Assembly (NCBI GenBank): GCA_029265085.1
Contig: JAJUJY010000004.1
Span: forward strand, 1 to 64,000
DNA from: Chloroflexota bacterium
GTDB lineage: Bacteria; Chloroflexota; Anaerolineae; Anaerolineales; Anaerolineaceae
Length of the DNA: 64,000 nucleotides
Direction of reading: 5' to 3'
This document shows, piece by piece, positions 52,268-62,579 of this stretch (position 1 is its first letter; each line of letters begins with the position of its first letter). The position numbers and the translations under genes were made by a program. Under the pieces are notes generated by a model. That model did no database searches, was not told the origin of the DNA, and was given only the letters and a program-made list of their open reading frames with translations.

Positions 52268-52495
52268 TTAATACTCTTTTGTCAAGGGATGAACCTGCTT
52301 TTTTTGGCAGGGTTACTTTCCCTGTTTGTCATTGCACTCCTGACCAAGAACCTTTATACACATCGGGTCAATCCATTGTGTAAGCGAATAAAGCCCTGCC
52401 CAAACAGGATAAACAACCCCCTGTAATTTTATGAAGGACACTTATCGCTTTTCTTAAGGCGGTGATACAATATTGTCCAATTGCGGAGTTCACAG

Positions 52496-53413
52496 ATGAA
52501 TCTCGATCCATTCATTAACAGTCGCTTTGCTTCGATGACCGTTTTTAACCTGGCACAAATTCTTCCGCCGGGAATTGGTTACTGGTTGGGATGCAGGGTT
52601 GCCGATATCATTGCCGGGCAAATACAGACTCCCATGGTTCGCGCGCTGCGCGCCAATCAGCAGGTAGTTCATGGGGGTACGTTGAGCGAGGCGCAATTAA
52701 ATTTGATTGTGCGTGAAACGCTGCGGAACAAAGCCCGCGCTCAATATGATTATTTGCATTACATCAATCGCCCGCGCGCCATCCAACGCATGGTGCAGAT
52801 GACTCCGGCTGCCGAATTAACCTTCCAGCGTATCCGCGAAAACCAACCCACCATGATTGCCATCCCGCACCTGAGCAATTTTGATCTGGCCGGGTTGTAC
52901 CTCTCAATTCGCGGGGAAACTTTCCAGGCGCTTACCTTTGCACATCCAGGCGCGGGATACCGCTTTCAGAATCTGCTGCGCCGCTATACCGGGATGATTG
53001 CCACGCCTATTTCGATCAGCGCTCTAAAAAAAGCCATGCTGCGATTACGCGAAGGCGGCAGTGTGCTGACCGGAATTGACCGCCCCATCCATGAGGCAGC
53101 ACCGCTTGAAAATCGCCCGTTATTCTTTAATCATCCGGCCAATTTACCCACCGGTTATATCCGCCTGGCAATGGAAGCCAAGGTACCGGTTACCATAGTG
53201 TCAGTCAAAACGCTTGGCAGGCAGCGCTACCAAATCGACAGTACCGATCCGCTGCCTGTTCCCGGCAACAGCCGCGCTGCTGCGGATATCCTGCAAAACG
53301 CCGAAAGAGTCTTAAAAATCATCGAGACCTTCATCGAGCAGGCTCCCAGCCAGTGGGGAATGTTTTATCCAGTCTGGCCTGAGATGCTCAACAAACAAAA
53401 AATGCCCGCCTGA
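52496..53413 (+). CDS. LpxL/HtrB-like lipid acyltransferase
   Basis: The 305-residue product has the catalytic His-x4-Asp motif in PHLSNFDLAGL and the pattern of the LpxL/PatA lipid A and phosphatidylinositol-mannoside acyltransferases. The acceptor here is unknown, and the Chloroflexota generally lack lipopolysaccharide. GCGGAG and a TACAAT box (52466-52471) lie upstream of the ATG at 52496. Confidence 0.82.
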   Translation: MNLDPFINSRFASMTVFNLAQILPPGIGYWLGCRVADIIAGQIQTPMVRALRANQQVVHGGTLSEAQLNLIVRETLRNKARAQYDYLHYINRPRAIQRMVQMTPAAELTFQRIRENQPTMIAIPHLSNFDLAGLYLSIRGETFQALTFAHPGAGYRFQNLLRRYTGMIATPISISALKKAMLRLREGGSVLTGIDRPIHEAAPLENRPLFFNHPANLPTGYIRLAMEAKVPVTIVSVKTLGRQRYQIDSTDPLPVPGNSRAAADILQNAERVLKIIETFIEQAPSQWGMFYPVWPEMLNKQKMPA

Positions 53414-53427
53414 CGCGGGCATTTTTT
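53398..53427. terminator. Bidirectional terminator between the acyltransferase and nrfA
   Basis: AAAATGCCCGC and GCGGGCATTTTTT form a perfect hairpin around CTGAC; the left arm overlaps the last codons of the acyltransferase gene. It serves the plus gene and, on the minus strand, the end of nrfA. Confidence 0.85.
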
Positions 53428-53441
53428 AAAATTACCTCTAC

Positions 53442-54737
53442 TTATTGATTGGCCTGCACTCCGCCTGCCTCGATCGCTTTGATTTGCGCCTGGCGGGCCA
53501 GGTCGGTGGCGGATGCTAAAATTCGCAGTGCTTCTTCGGGATTATGAAAGCCCATGCTGTTCTCCGCGGCGATAAAGTCCCAGCGGAGCTGTGCAGAACG
53601 GTGCAGTTGGCGCGCCTCTTCCAGCTTTGCCGCGTCCACGGTGGGGCTGGCGGCAGCCGCTTTAATCGCATCAATAGCCGCGATCAGTGCATCTTCCGTG
53701 GCAATCATTGTGCTCGCTACCTGATTTTGAATGGCCGTGACCCGGCCAACCACGTAATCCACATCCGTGTGGCAGGTTCCGCAGGTCGAAGCAGGATTCA
53801 GCAGCGGGCTGTGCACGTCATGGTTCGAGAATTTCACCGCACCGTCGCGGGTATAGGGCATGTGGCAATCGGCGCAAGCCACCCCGGCGTTATAGTGGGT
53901 ACTTCCCGCACTGAACAGTTCGTAATCCGGGTGCTGCATCTTGATCATCGGGGCTTCACTGTCGGCGTGCTTCCAGTCGGAGAACTGGACATCCTCATAA
54001 TACTGCTCAATCGCCTCGATGCTGGTGCCGTTTTGCCAGGGGAAGGTCAGATATTTGCCATCCCCCTTAAAGTAATACTCCACATGGCAGTTGGCACAAA
54101 CAATGGTGCGCATTTCCTGGCGCGTAAAAGTCTGCCAGTCTTTGCCCTGGGCTTTCAGTGCCTCATCCAGCGCCGGGTTGGTCACAATCAGGCGCATGGT
54201 ACCGGCCTCGTGGCAGTTGGCGCAGCCAATAGGCTGGTCAATTTGGGGGGTCAGCTCGCTAAACAACATGGCATCATAAACGGCCATACCCATCTCCGCC
54301 CACAACTTCGGGTTATTGGACGATTTGCAGGAGTAACAGGTACCTGGTGTTTTTTCGTTGATCCGCTTGGTCTCACGCACATCGGTGAGCGCGTTCATGT
54401 GCCCGCGGTCTTCGCGGTAATCTTTGCTAAAAGCCATGCCTGCGAATAATTTCACCAGGCGCGGGTCGGTCTCCAATTTTTGATAACTTTCCGAGCCGCC
54501 GTACGCCGTCCGGACGTTGTTGGTCTGGGTTTGCAGCAAGGTGGTGTACTGGTTGGGGAAATTAATGCCCCATTTTGCGCTGTCCGGTTCCATCGCGGCA
54601 ATTTCAACCAGCGCAGGCACACCGCGCGTCTGGACGGGTTGGTTATACAAGAACACCAGCAGAGCAATCACCGTACCAGCCAATACAACGATGATCACTG
54701 TCAATGCAATTGGGAGAAGATTTTTCTTTTTTTCCAT
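53442..54737 (-). CDS. nrfA: Ammonia-forming cytochrome c nitrite reductase
   Basis: The product of about 431 residues is pentahaem NrfA. The catalytic haem has the typical CYSCK motif (about residues 134-138); four more, CANCH, CANCH, CADCH and CGTCH, follow. The N terminus has an uncleaved membrane segment (about 8-30). KMQHPDYELFSAGSTHYNAGVACADCHMP is the conserved calcium and haem region. It reduces nitrite to ammonium. AGGAGA lies before the ATG at 54737; nrfH lies directly upstream, so nrfHA is the transcribed order. Confidence 0.97.
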   Translation of the reverse strand: MEKKKNLLPIALTVIIVVLAGTVIALLVFLYNQPVQTRGVPALVEIAAMEPDSAKWGINFPNQYTTLLQTQTNNVRTAYGGSESYQKLETDPRLVKLFAGMAFSKDYREDRGHMNALTDVRETKRINEKTPGTCYSCKSSNNPKLWAEMGMAVYDAMLFSELTPQIDQPIGCANCHEAGTMRLIVTNPALDEALKAQGKDWQTFTRQEMRTIVCANCHVEYYFKGDGKYLTFPWQNGTSIEAIEQYYEDVQFSDWKHADSEAPMIKMQHPDYELFSAGSTHYNAGVACADCHMPYTRDGAVKFSNHDVHSPLLNPASTCGTCHTDVDYVVGRVTAIQNQVASTMIATEDALIAAIDAIKAAAASPTVDAAKLEEARQLHRSAQLRWDFIAAENSMGFHNPEEALRILASATDLARQAQIKAIEAGGVQANQ

Positions 54738-54811
54738 AGATCGGTCTCCTGGTATACCCGGTTCTTGTCCTCTCACCGGGAAAAGGGAAAATGATTGAAA
54801 AGAGAAATGGT

Positions 54812-55300
54812 TTATGGGTTGGGTGGAATGTAAATTCCTTTGTCCTGGTATGGCAAAATGCTGATTCCGCGCTCACCATGCGCCACACTGCGGTGGCAGT
54901 CAAAGCAATAGCGGCCGGAATCCTTTTGCCCATCCGCGATCATCGACACCGTTTCGCTGTGGCAGCGAATGCAGTTTTCCTGGATGATCTTATCCGTCGA
55001 TTCTTTTGCGCGCAGCGGTTCCGGGATATGCCCAATCGTAAACGCAGATACATGGTTAAAACCGGACTTTGCTTTGACAAAATATTTCGGGATCAGCGCG
55101 TGCGGCGTATGGCAGTCATTGCAGGCTGCCCACAACTGGTGGCTGCTGTGATACCAGCCTTCATAGGCCGCATCCATGACATGGCAGTTATTGCAGGCCG
55201 TTGGATCGTTACCCAGATAGACTGTGAAGTCGGTCACCACCATTCCCACCGCCAGGACTGCTACCAATGCGATCAAACCAATGATGAAAGGCAGCTTCAT
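54812..55300 (-). CDS. nrfH: NrfH, membrane cytochrome partner of NrfA
   Basis: The 162-residue product is a NapC/NirT-type tetrahaem cytochrome with one N-terminal membrane segment (about 5-25) and haem motifs CNNCH, CNDCH, CIRCH and CFDCH. It takes electrons from menaquinol and gives them to NrfA in a membrane complex. AGGAGGATC lies before the ATG. A TATAAT box upstream (near 55345) is a possible promoter, with an unclear -35 box. Confidence 0.96.
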   Translation of the reverse strand: MKLPFIIGLIALVAVLAVGMVVTDFTVYLGNDPTACNNCHVMDAAYEGWYHSSHQLWAACNDCHTPHALIPKYFVKAKSGFNHVSAFTIGHIPEPLRAKESTDKIIQENCIRCHSETVSMIADGQKDSGRYCFDCHRSVAHGERGISILPYQDKGIYIPPNP

Positions 55301-55379
55301 GATCCTCCTAGTTAAGAATTAGATTAATGACCAATCAATGTTATTATATCTGATTTCAAGAAGGCAATGACTTTTGTCA

Positions 55380-55409
55380 AGAAAATCGGCAGGAATGTTA
55401 TTCCTGCCG
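55380..55409 (-). terminator. Terminator after the GT-C-like gene
   Basis: CGGCAGGAA and TTCCTGCCG form a perfect 9-bp stem around TGTTA; on the minus strand GATTTTCTT follows. Confidence 0.75.
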
Positions 55410-55479
55410 CACAACAGCCTGAGGTACCCCTAAACAAAAACAGACTATAACTTCAATTAAATTAATCGATACCGTACAT

Positions 55480-57492
55480 TCAGTGCGGATTACTTTTTCC
55501 CCACAGTACATATGCATCACTGGAAGTCAATTCTTGCCAGGAAGTTTCATGCCTGATTTGAGCATTTAGCAAAGAATCGTTGGTATGAGTAATCAACAGA
55601 TCTGGCTGAGTTGGTAACTGGGTGAGGATTTGATTCACACATTCATAAGATTGTTGTTTTTGGCAGTTGGCAATTTCAAAAACCCATCCCAAATGTTGAG
55701 CGTAAGTTCCGGTCCATTCACTGCCCCAACTGGCAATAACTGGCACTCTGCGCGTCAGATACGGGAACCATTCTGCTTCTTCTGGTTGGGTAATCATTAG
55801 ATATCTACTGGACGGCGAAGTAGAGGATTGGACAAATTCGGCAAGCTTTAATGAATCAGCAGATATCAGGGGGGTATTGCTGCGAGAAATCGTTTGCCAC
55901 CCATCAACATAAAAAATAATAAGAATAATTGCAGCAAAGGAAATTGATCGCCAAGTAGTCGCGACTGGTTTTTCCGGCGTGTTGAAATAACGATACAAAA
56001 CATGAAAAAGCCAGCTTATCGCAATCGCACCAACCGTAATCAGATAACGATCGCTTTCAGAGGTGAATAGAAGCAAGAGTCCAAACCAAACCGGCAGCAC
56101 CGGCGCCTTGAACAATGCAAAACACAGGGCAAGCAACATCATGCCCCATAAAAATTTCACTTGATAGATTGGGATTAAAGAATTTTCAATCCAGAGAATC
56201 ACCCTTTGCGGCTCGCGCAGAAACATTAAGAAACTATCGTTTCCGTGGGATTGAAATGCGCCAAGAAATACAGACCATCCATAACGGTGGACCATTGTCG
56301 ATATCCAGGGAAAAGCAATGAAAACGGCAATTATTCCGGCGATGATCGCTGATTTCCATACTCTCTTTTTAAAAAACGAGGTCAATAATACCGCGACGAC
56401 AAATAAGACCGCAAACTCGGCGTAGCCAAGATGGGTCAGTCCAGCCAAGCCAATGAAAAGTCCTGCCAGGGCAGCGTCATAGACTTTTTGGGTGCAATAC
56501 GCACGATAAAAATAATAAATCCCCCATAGGGCAAATAAAAACGCCAACCCGCGAACAACCCCTCCAGAAGTACCCTGGATAACAAAAATTCTTTGTGATC
56601 CAGCCACAATGACCGCACCCAGAATCGCGGCAATTCGTGAACGAGTAAGCTCAAAGATAAGTAATGCCAAAGGAATTAATGAAATCAGCAAAAAAACTGG
56701 TGGGGCAAAGCGTAAATAAATAAATGCGGGCATATGGAAAAGCTGGGTAAACACCGCCATCAAGTAAATTCCCACTGGGGGATATGCAAAGGGCAAACCA
56801 CCCGGCCCATAATACGGGACGGTTTGCGGTAACTTAAATCCTGATTCACCCAGTACTTCTGCCATCAAGGCATACAAACCGGCGTACCCGCTGGGAAAAT
56901 TAAATTTTGCCGCCACAAAAAACAACAGCGGCGCGCAGATTATCCCGATGAGCAAGAGATACCAGTATCCTGCATCAAATTTTGATAGCCGGGGTAAAAT
57001 GCGTAAATTCGCTGCCTGCAAGACAGCCTTAATTTGAAGAAAAAATTTGGCAATCACTCGCCAGGGTTGATTTTTAAGATAAAAAATATTGTAAAACGAG
57101 TATCCCCATACGATTAATACCATCATCCACAAGACCGGTTGTAACCTGGCAGCGACCCCAACCGGGAAAAATCCAGGGAAAACCATCAAGGCAATGAAGC
57201 CTAACCCCAATAAAGACAATAGAAAGGTTGAAATCGAAATAAAGGAATTGGGAGTTTCTATCGTTTTCAGAAACGGGATCGTATTTAATTTGCCTGCAAG
57301 TGCTGCATACAGACCAAAACCGGAAAAACCGACGCACAAAGAAACCAGAATGATCAATATCCACCGGCTGCGTGATAAACCCAAAAAGAACTGGTTCTCA
57401 ATATCCGATGGCGTCAGGATTAATAATAATAAAACTGCCAGTTCCACCAAAAGGGTAAATACAAAATAAACAATGATGGGTTTATTTTTCAT
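55480..57492 (-). CDS. Multi-pass membrane protein, glycosyltransferase GT-C-like
   Basis: The 670-residue product has about 12-14 membrane segments, a long loop (PYYGPGGLPFAYPPVGIYLMAVF) of the type seen in GT-C mannosyltransferases, and a C-terminal globular part that starts after the last segment (near residue 560). Acidic loop motifs for dolichol-phosphate-sugar binding are not clear, so the class is a guess. No ribosome site is clear near 57492. The GC content is lower than that of the neighbours. Confidence 0.6.
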   Translation of the reverse strand: MKNKPIIVYFVFTLLVELAVLLLLILTPSDIENQFFLGLSRSRWILIILVSLCVGFSGFGLYAALAGKLNTIPFLKTIETPNSFISISTFLLSLLGLGFIALMVFPGFFPVGVAARLQPVLWMMVLIVWGYSFYNIFYLKNQPWRVIAKFFLQIKAVLQAANLRILPRLSKFDAGYWYLLLIGIICAPLLFFVAAKFNFPSGYAGLYALMAEVLGESGFKLPQTVPYYGPGGLPFAYPPVGIYLMAVFTQLFHMPAFIYLRFAPPVFLLISLIPLALLIFELTRSRIAAILGAVIVAGSQRIFVIQGTSGGVVRGLAFLFALWGIYYFYRAYCTQKVYDAALAGLFIGLAGLTHLGYAEFAVLFVVAVLLTSFFKKRVWKSAIIAGIIAVFIAFPWISTMVHRYGWSVFLGAFQSHGNDSFLMFLREPQRVILWIENSLIPIYQVKFLWGMMLLALCFALFKAPVLPVWFGLLLLFTSESDRYLITVGAIAISWLFHVLYRYFNTPEKPVATTWRSISFAAIILIIFYVDGWQTISRSNTPLISADSLKLAEFVQSSTSPSSRYLMITQPEEAEWFPYLTRRVPVIASWGSEWTGTYAQHLGWVFEIANCQKQQSYECVNQILTQLPTQPDLLITHTNDSLLNAQIRHETSWQELTSSDAYVLWGKSNPH

Positions 57493-57638
57493 AAATCGTC
57501 ATTTCCCTACAGAGAGCCAGATCAAGTGAGATAATAGTGGATTATAAAGTCAAAATAACTTGACGAATGGATGGCATTTGATTTATCTTGTGTGGATAAG
57601 AATATAGTAATCTTTTTATTTCCAGGAAGGAATTACCC

Positions 57639-58628
57639 GTGCAAAAGCCAAAAGTGTTTGTCACCCGCATCATCCCTGAGCAAGGACTGCGCCGGATTCG
57701 AGAATTTTGCCAGGCTGAGGTTTGGGAAGGCGAGGTGCCGCCCCCCAGCGAGATTTTAATCAACAAGGTCAAAGGGGTGGACGGCATCCTATCCTTACTC
57801 TCAGACCCCATCAGCACGGCAGTGATGGACGCAGCCGGCCCGGGACTGAAAGTGATCAGCAATTACGCGGTTGGATTTGACAATATCGATATCAATGCGG
57901 CCACACAGCGCGGAATCGCGGTTGGCAACACACCCGGCATTTTGACCGACACCACCGCGGATTTTGCCTTTAGCTTGCTCATGGCAGCGGCGCGCCGCGT
58001 GGTGGAAGGTGACCAGTTTGTGCGCGAAGGCAAATGGAAAACCTGGGGACCTTCGCTGATGCTTGGACCAGATATTTATGGGGCAACCCTGGGTATTGTC
58101 GGTTTTGGCCGGATCGGGCGCGCTTTTGCCAAACGTGCCAGCGGCTTTGATATGCGCGTGATGTATTATGACCCCTCTCAGGCCAACCTTCCGGAAGAAG
58201 AACGCTTTGGCGCGCAGCCGGTTGAACTTGAAACCCTGGTCAAGGAATCGGATTTCATCTCACTGCACACGCCGCTGACCCCCAGCACGCATCATTTGTT
58301 TGATGAAACCCTCCTGCGGCAAATGAAGCCAACTGCCATTCTGATTAATACCGCCCGCGGCGCTGTGATTGATCATGCCGCGCTCTACCGCGCACTCACC
58401 GAGGGTTGGATTGCCTATGCAGCCCTGGATGTAACAGAACCGGAGCCGCTGCCCTCCAGCCACCCGCTGCTCAGCCTCAAAAATATCATCGTCACACCGC
58501 ACACAGCCAGTGCCAGCCACGCCACCCGCACCAAAATGGCCGACTATGCAGCCGATAACCTGATCGCCGGGCTGAAAGGGGAGCGACTGCCCTACTGCGT
58601 CAATCCGCAGGTGTATGCCAGGCGATAA
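57639..58628 (+). CDS. 2-hydroxyacid dehydrogenase (glyoxylate/D-glycerate type)
   Basis: The 329-residue product is an NAD(P)-dependent D-2-hydroxyacid dehydrogenase. The coenzyme site reads GFGRIGRAF, the catalytic Arg is in NTARGAVI, the Glu in DVTEPEPL and the His in TPHTASAS. The start is GTG at 57639 with AGGAAGGA at the right distance. Its closest relatives are the glyoxylate/hydroxypyruvate reductases, but the substrate is not proven. Confidence 0.9.
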   Translation: MQKPKVFVTRIIPEQGLRRIREFCQAEVWEGEVPPPSEILINKVKGVDGILSLLSDPISTAVMDAAGPGLKVISNYAVGFDNIDINAATQRGIAVGNTPGILTDTTADFAFSLLMAAARRVVEGDQFVREGKWKTWGPSLMLGPDIYGATLGIVGFGRIGRAFAKRASGFDMRVMYYDPSQANLPEEERFGAQPVELETLVKESDFISLHTPLTPSTHHLFDETLLRQMKPTAILINTARGAVIDHAALYRALTEGWIAYAALDVTEPEPLPSSHPLLSLKNIIVTPHTASASHATRTKMADYAADNLIAGLKGERLPYCVNPQVYARR

Positions 58629-58653
58629 TAAAGATTGATGCCGCTGTCAAAAA

Positions 58654-58703
58654 GCGAAAAAATAAAACACCGCCCTGCTGTGAAAAGACAACAGGGCGGT
58701 GTT
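58654..58703 (-). terminator. Terminator after the alpha/beta hydrolase
   Basis: AACACCGCCCTG and CAGGGCGGTGTT (58666-58677 and 58692-58703) form a strong stem, followed on the minus strand by TTTTATTTTTT. Confidence 0.85.
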
Positions 58704-58725
58704 CGCTTCCCTTCAACCTTTAATA

Positions 58726-59631
58726 TTACTTACCGGAAAATTCTTCATACAGCGCCTTGTTTAACATGCGCTGGAAAGCATCTGGCTTGAGGAAAACATC
58801 TTTATGAATTTTGCCTTCCGGCACCAGATACTGGCGGAAACGGGGGAAACGCTCCAGATATTCCGGCAGTAATTTGCTGCCCCATACCTCATCGCTTGCT
58901 CCCACCACCTGCAAAACGGGAATATTCAACCGCACATTCTCGTCCAGACTGGCGTTGGCCTCATCCAGCGTACCATCCAGGGCAAAAATCATCGAATCCA
59001 TATGGCTCTTGGGCGTGCGCTTGAGCGCCTCCGTAAACAACTTGACCAATTCAGTTGATTTCTTGGCATCGTAGGCCGGGTCAAAATCAACATAGGCTGG
59101 CGGCAGCTTGCCCAGGTACGCTTTATACGAACTGCGCATGAGTGGTTTTAAGATGCCGCTTTTAACCAGGAAACGTGCAATCCCGTTATTTTCTTTCAGC
59201 GCAGGCGATGAGGCCATCAGCACCACCCGTTCCACGCGTGAGTCAATCGCTGCCAGGTCGAGGGCGATCGGGCCGCCGTAAGAAACACCCATCGCCGTAA
59301 TCGGACCGGTGACACCCATCTTATCCAGCAGTGCGCGCATATCTTCCGCATGCTCGCGGATGGTCACTGCATGAGTCAGGGGAGAGCTGCCGCCATCGCC
59401 GCGTTTATCCGGTAAGATCACCGTGTCAAAGAAGCCATCATTGATCATATGGCGGGAGGGCCGTTCGATCAAGGTATGGTTGCCGCCGCCGCCACCGCCG
59501 TGAATGTAAATGGCTGTTCTGCCACTGCGCTGCGGTCCGCGTAATATTTTTACATAGATGCACAAATCCGGACCAATTTGCACGGTTTGGGTGCTGGCTT
59601 GAATGGCTGGATTTTTTACTTTAGCTAACAT
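58726..59631 (-). CDS. Alpha/beta hydrolase
   Basis: The 301-residue product has the oxyanion loop IYIHGGGGGGN, the nucleophile elbow GVSYGG with Ser near residue 117, an acid in VGASDEVWG and the catalytic His in EGKIHKDVF. The cap region near residues 150-215 is helical. Substrate unknown (epoxide, ester or haloalkane are all possible for the fold). AGGAGA lies before the ATG. Confidence 0.85.
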   Translation of the reverse strand: MLAKVKNPAIQASTQTVQIGPDLCIYVKILRGPQRSGRTAIYIHGGGGGGNHTLIERPSRHMINDGFFDTVILPDKRGDGGSSPLTHAVTIREHAEDMRALLDKMGVTGPITAMGVSYGGPIALDLAAIDSRVERVVLMASSPALKENNGIARFLVKSGILKPLMRSSYKAYLGKLPPAYVDFDPAYDAKKSTELVKLFTEALKRTPKSHMDSMIFALDGTLDEANASLDENVRLNIPVLQVVGASDEVWGSKLLPEYLERFPRFRQYLVPEGKIHKDVFLKPDAFQRMLNKALYEEFSGK

Positions 59632-59709
59632 GCTGTCTCCTGTTTCAATTCAAATAATAATAGAATAGTTTTTTGAAGAGCAGCTTATCTGCTGCTCACA
59701 TTTCAAATT

Positions 59710-60096
59710 TCACAATGCCTGGAGGACAAAAGCAATGGATTCATCCAGGGTTTCAATCGGATCCGCCTTGCAAACAAAGGCATCCGCTCCGGATTGCAAA
59801 GCCTGGGTACGCGCCGCCAGGTTGCTGCTGAGGACCACAATCTTCAAGCGCGGACAATGTGCGCGGATGAAAGCAAGTACCGATTGCCAGTTATTATCCG
59901 GCAGACCATCCGCAGCCAATATCCGGCGCAGGTCCCAATCCAACAGCAGCAAATCCGGGCAATCCCGCTGGAGTTCAGCCAATACATCTTTCAGCGTGGC
60001 CGCCTCAACAAACTGCCAGCCTGGGTGACGGTATTCCAGGGTCAGGCGCAGGGCCGAACGCACCTCTTTTTGATCATCAGCTAATAAAACCCGCAT
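59710..60096 (-). CDS. Stand-alone response-regulator receiver
   Basis: The 128-residue product has only a receiver domain: DD at residues 7-8, the phosphorylated Asp in LLLLDWDL, a Ser in VVLSSN and a Lys in FVCKAD. No output domain. It lies downstream of the NarL-type system but behind a terminator, so it is transcribed separately. AAGGATG lies before the ATG. Confidence 0.88.
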   Translation of the reverse strand: MRVLLADDQKEVRSALRLTLEYRHPGWQFVEAATLKDVLAELQRDCPDLLLLDWDLRRILAADGLPDNNWQSVLAFIRAHCPRLKIVVLSSNLAARTQALQSGADAFVCKADPIETLDESIAFVLQAL

Positions 60097-60130
60097 AAAC
60101 CATCCTTTGCTTCAAATCTATATAGATTGT

Positions 60131-60178
60131 AAAAAATAAACCTCCCCGGCAAATCTGCTGCCAGGGAGGTTTATTTTT
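60131..60178. terminator. Bidirectional terminator between the two receiver genes
   Basis: AATAAACCTCCC and GGGAGGTTTATT form a perfect stem with an inner GGCA/TGCC pair; T runs flank it on both strands. Confidence 0.88.
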
Positions 60179-60204
60179 GGTCGTCTGTCGGATTTCAAAA
60201 CTGG

Positions 60205-60846
60205 TCATTTGACCAGTTTTTTTTCAATCGCCAGTGCCACAGCTTCTGTGCGGCCGGACACCCCCAGTTTAGACAAAATACTGGAAACGTGAAATTTCAC
60301 CGTGCCCGGGCTGACCACCAGTTTGGCGGCAATTTCCGGGTTAGATAAGCCCTGCACCAGGTAGCGCAGCACTTCTCTTTCCCGCTCGGTCAGGTCATAC
60401 CCAACCGGGGTAGGATTCAACGCAGATTGGATCAACACCTGAGCAGCCTCAGGCGAAAGGGTCGGTTTTCCGGAGGCCGCAGCCCGGATGGCGTCAGCCA
60501 ATTCATCCGCAGAGATATCTTTAAGCAGGTAACCTACCGCGCCAGCCTGCAAAGCTTCTTTGACCAGGCTTTCTTCCTGAAAGCTGGTCAGCGCCAAAAC
60601 CTGCACCTGCGGAAAGCGGCGGCGAATTTCGCGCGTGGCGGTAACCCCGTCCATGACGGGCATCATCAAGTCCATTAAGATCACATCCGGCATTAACTCA
60701 GCGCACAGATCCACCGCCCGCTGGCCATTTTTGGCCTCGCCAACCAACTGCAAATCGGTGTGGACCAAAAGAAAAGCGCTCAATCCGCTGCGCACAATCG
60801 AATGGTCATCCACAATCATCACCCGGATCAACTTTTTATCCGCCAT
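60205..60846 (-). CDS. NarL/FixJ-type response regulator
   Basis: The 213-residue product has a receiver (phosphorylated Asp in VILMDLMMP, Lys in YLLKDIS) and a LuxR-type helix-turn-helix ([43 protein letters not shown]). It pairs with the kinase just upstream, 10 bases away, and is led by AAGGAG. Targets unknown. Confidence 0.92.
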   Translation of the reverse strand: MADKKLIRVMIVDDHSIVRSGLSAFLLVHTDLQLVGEAKNGQRAVDLCAELMPDVILMDLMMPVMDGVTATREIRRRFPQVQVLALTSFQEESLVKEALQAGAVGYLLKDISADELADAIRAAASGKPTLSPEAAQVLIQSALNPTPVGYDLTEREREVLRYLVQGLSNPEIAAKLVVSPGTVKFHVSSILSKLGVSGRTEAVALAIEKKLVK

Positions 60847-60856
60847 GCACCGCTCC

Positions 60857-62050
60857 TTAAAAATTCCATGTCAACAGCAGCCGGGTACCTTCCCCGGGAT
60901 TGCTGAAAATTTCCAGACCCGCATTGATGCTTTCTGCACGTTCGCGCATAATTTTTAAGCCCAAATGGCCTTCCGGTATTTCCGCTGGGTTAAATCCCTG
61001 TCCATCATCCAAAATTTCGAGAATTACCCGGTCGTTCTCTTTTTGCAAGCGCAGCAAAACATTTTCCGCCTCGGCATGTTTGGCAATATTGTTAAACGAT
61101 TCTTGAGCAATCCGGTAAAAGCCAATTTTCACAGCCACCGGCAGTACAACCGCGCTGTCCAGCACCAACTGGACCGGGAGCTGGGTCTTACCGGTAAAGG
61201 CATTACTGAGATGGCGCAGCAAATCCGGCAGAGCCGCTTCTTCCAGCGCAGCCGGGCGCAGTTCCAGCAGCAAACTGCGCATTTCAGCCAGTGCACCTTT
61301 ACTCAGACGGCGCAATTCTTCCAGCCGCCTTTGACCTTCCGATGGATTTTCTTTCCAGATGCGCGGCAGTACATCTGCAATCAGGCTGGCAGAAAACAGG
61401 CTTTGTGTAACGGCATCATGCAGTTCACGCGCCAGGCGGTTGCGCTCTACCATCACCGCCGTTTCAGCCGCCTGAGCATACAGGCGGGCATTTTCCAGGC
61501 TGATCACCACATTGGCAGCCAACAGGCTCAGAATACGCTCATCTTCTGCACCCAACACACCGCTCAGTTTATCCGCAACGGAGATGACCCCCAATGCGGT
61601 ATCACCTGAAAACAGTGGGACGATCAGGAAGGATTTAATACTGGAACGCCGCACCGCCTCTAAATATACCCGTTCATCATGGGCTGCATCCGGCACGCAG
61701 TAGGGCTTGCGGTCGCGAATTGCCAGCCCGGCCACGGAGTGTTCCAGCGGCAGCGTAAAACCAACCGGCACAGCTACCGGCAGCGTACCCGATACCACCT
61801 CCAGGCGCAAAACATCCTCTTCAAGCAGATAGACCGTTGCAGCCTGGGTGTTGGTGAGCAGGCGGGCATTGTCTGCAATCATTTGCAGCACTTTTTGCAG
61901 TTCAAGCTGGCGGTTAATGGCCTGGGTGACCGCCTGGTACACCTCCAGTTCACGAGTTCGTTCGGACAACTGGTGTTCCAGGTCGTTAATCCGCTCGATC
62001 AGGTCTTGCCGGGTAAGTTCGTTTGAATTTAAATCAGAAAAGGAAATCAC
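60857..62050 (-). CDS. GAF-domain sensor histidine kinase
   Basis: The 397-residue product has a coiled N-terminal helix (about residues 12-50), a GAF domain (about 55-195), a HisKA_3 dimerisation helix with [20 protein letters not shown] (His near 215), and an ATPase domain with NIAKHAEAE and [23 protein letters not shown]. It has no membrane segment, so it senses a cytoplasmic signal. The start is GTG at 62050; the ribosome site is weak. Confidence 0.92.
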   Translation of the reverse strand: MISFSDLNSNELTRQDLIERINDLEHQLSERTRELEVYQAVTQAINRQLELQKVLQMIADNARLLTNTQAATVYLLEEDVLRLEVVSGTLPVAVPVGFTLPLEHSVAGLAIRDRKPYCVPDAAHDERVYLEAVRRSSIKSFLIVPLFSGDTALGVISVADKLSGVLGAEDERILSLLAANVVISLENARLYAQAAETAVMVERNRLARELHDAVTQSLFSASLIADVLPRIWKENPSEGQRRLEELRRLSKGALAEMRSLLLELRPAALEEAALPDLLRHLSNAFTGKTQLPVQLVLDSAVVLPVAVKIGFYRIAQESFNNIAKHAEAENVLLRLQKENDRVILEILDDGQGFNPAEIPEGHLGLKIMRERAESINAGLEIFSNPGEGTRLLLTWNF

Positions 62051-62153
62051 AACCCTAATTTTATGCGAATCAATAAAATTCTGCCTCGTCCAGTTGGGAG
62101 CAGTTTACCTTGCCAGACAGGAAGAATCCAACCTGGCCAGGTGGCCAGGCTGC

Positions 62154-62579
62154 CTATGGGAATAGTTCTCCGCTTAACGAGCTGCGCCTGCGCAGCCAGT
62201 AAAAAATGACCGCCCCGGCCAGGCCCAATCCGGCAATCAGAAATGCAAAACGGGTCTGAAAAGCATAGGTCAGCATCAGGCTGACCAGGCCGATCCAGGC
62301 ACCACCCCAATAGCCAAAAATCAAATCACGCCGGTTTGAAAATGGCAGTGCGCGCCAGAATGGAGAAAGGGTCAGGATTAATCCAAAAGAGATGCCAAGG
62401 ATTTCCAGCACAAACCAGAGACCTGCCCAGCCATCCACCGTCTGGTAGCCCAATACATTCACCGTTTCAAGCCGGGTAGGAACTTGCACTATAGCCAGGG
62501 TTAGAATCGTAAGCTGAATGGTCCAGTAATACCGCAGAAAACTGCCCCACTTTTTTATTTCGAATTCGGCATCCATCAT
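62154..62579 (-). CDS. Small membrane protein coupled to the PadR gene
   Basis: The 141-residue product has four hydrophobic segments and starts within the ATGA overlap with the PadR gene. GGAGGAACC is just upstream. Such PadR-associated membrane proteins are often unknown transporters or sensors; no motif is recognised. Confidence 0.7.
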   Translation of the reverse strand: MMDAEFEIKKWGSFLRYYWTIQLTILTLAIVQVPTRLETVNVLGYQTVDGWAGLWFVLEILGISFGLILTLSPFWRALPFSNRRDLIFGYWGGAWIGLVSLMLTYAFQTRFAFLIAGLGLAGAVIFYWLRRRSSLSGELFP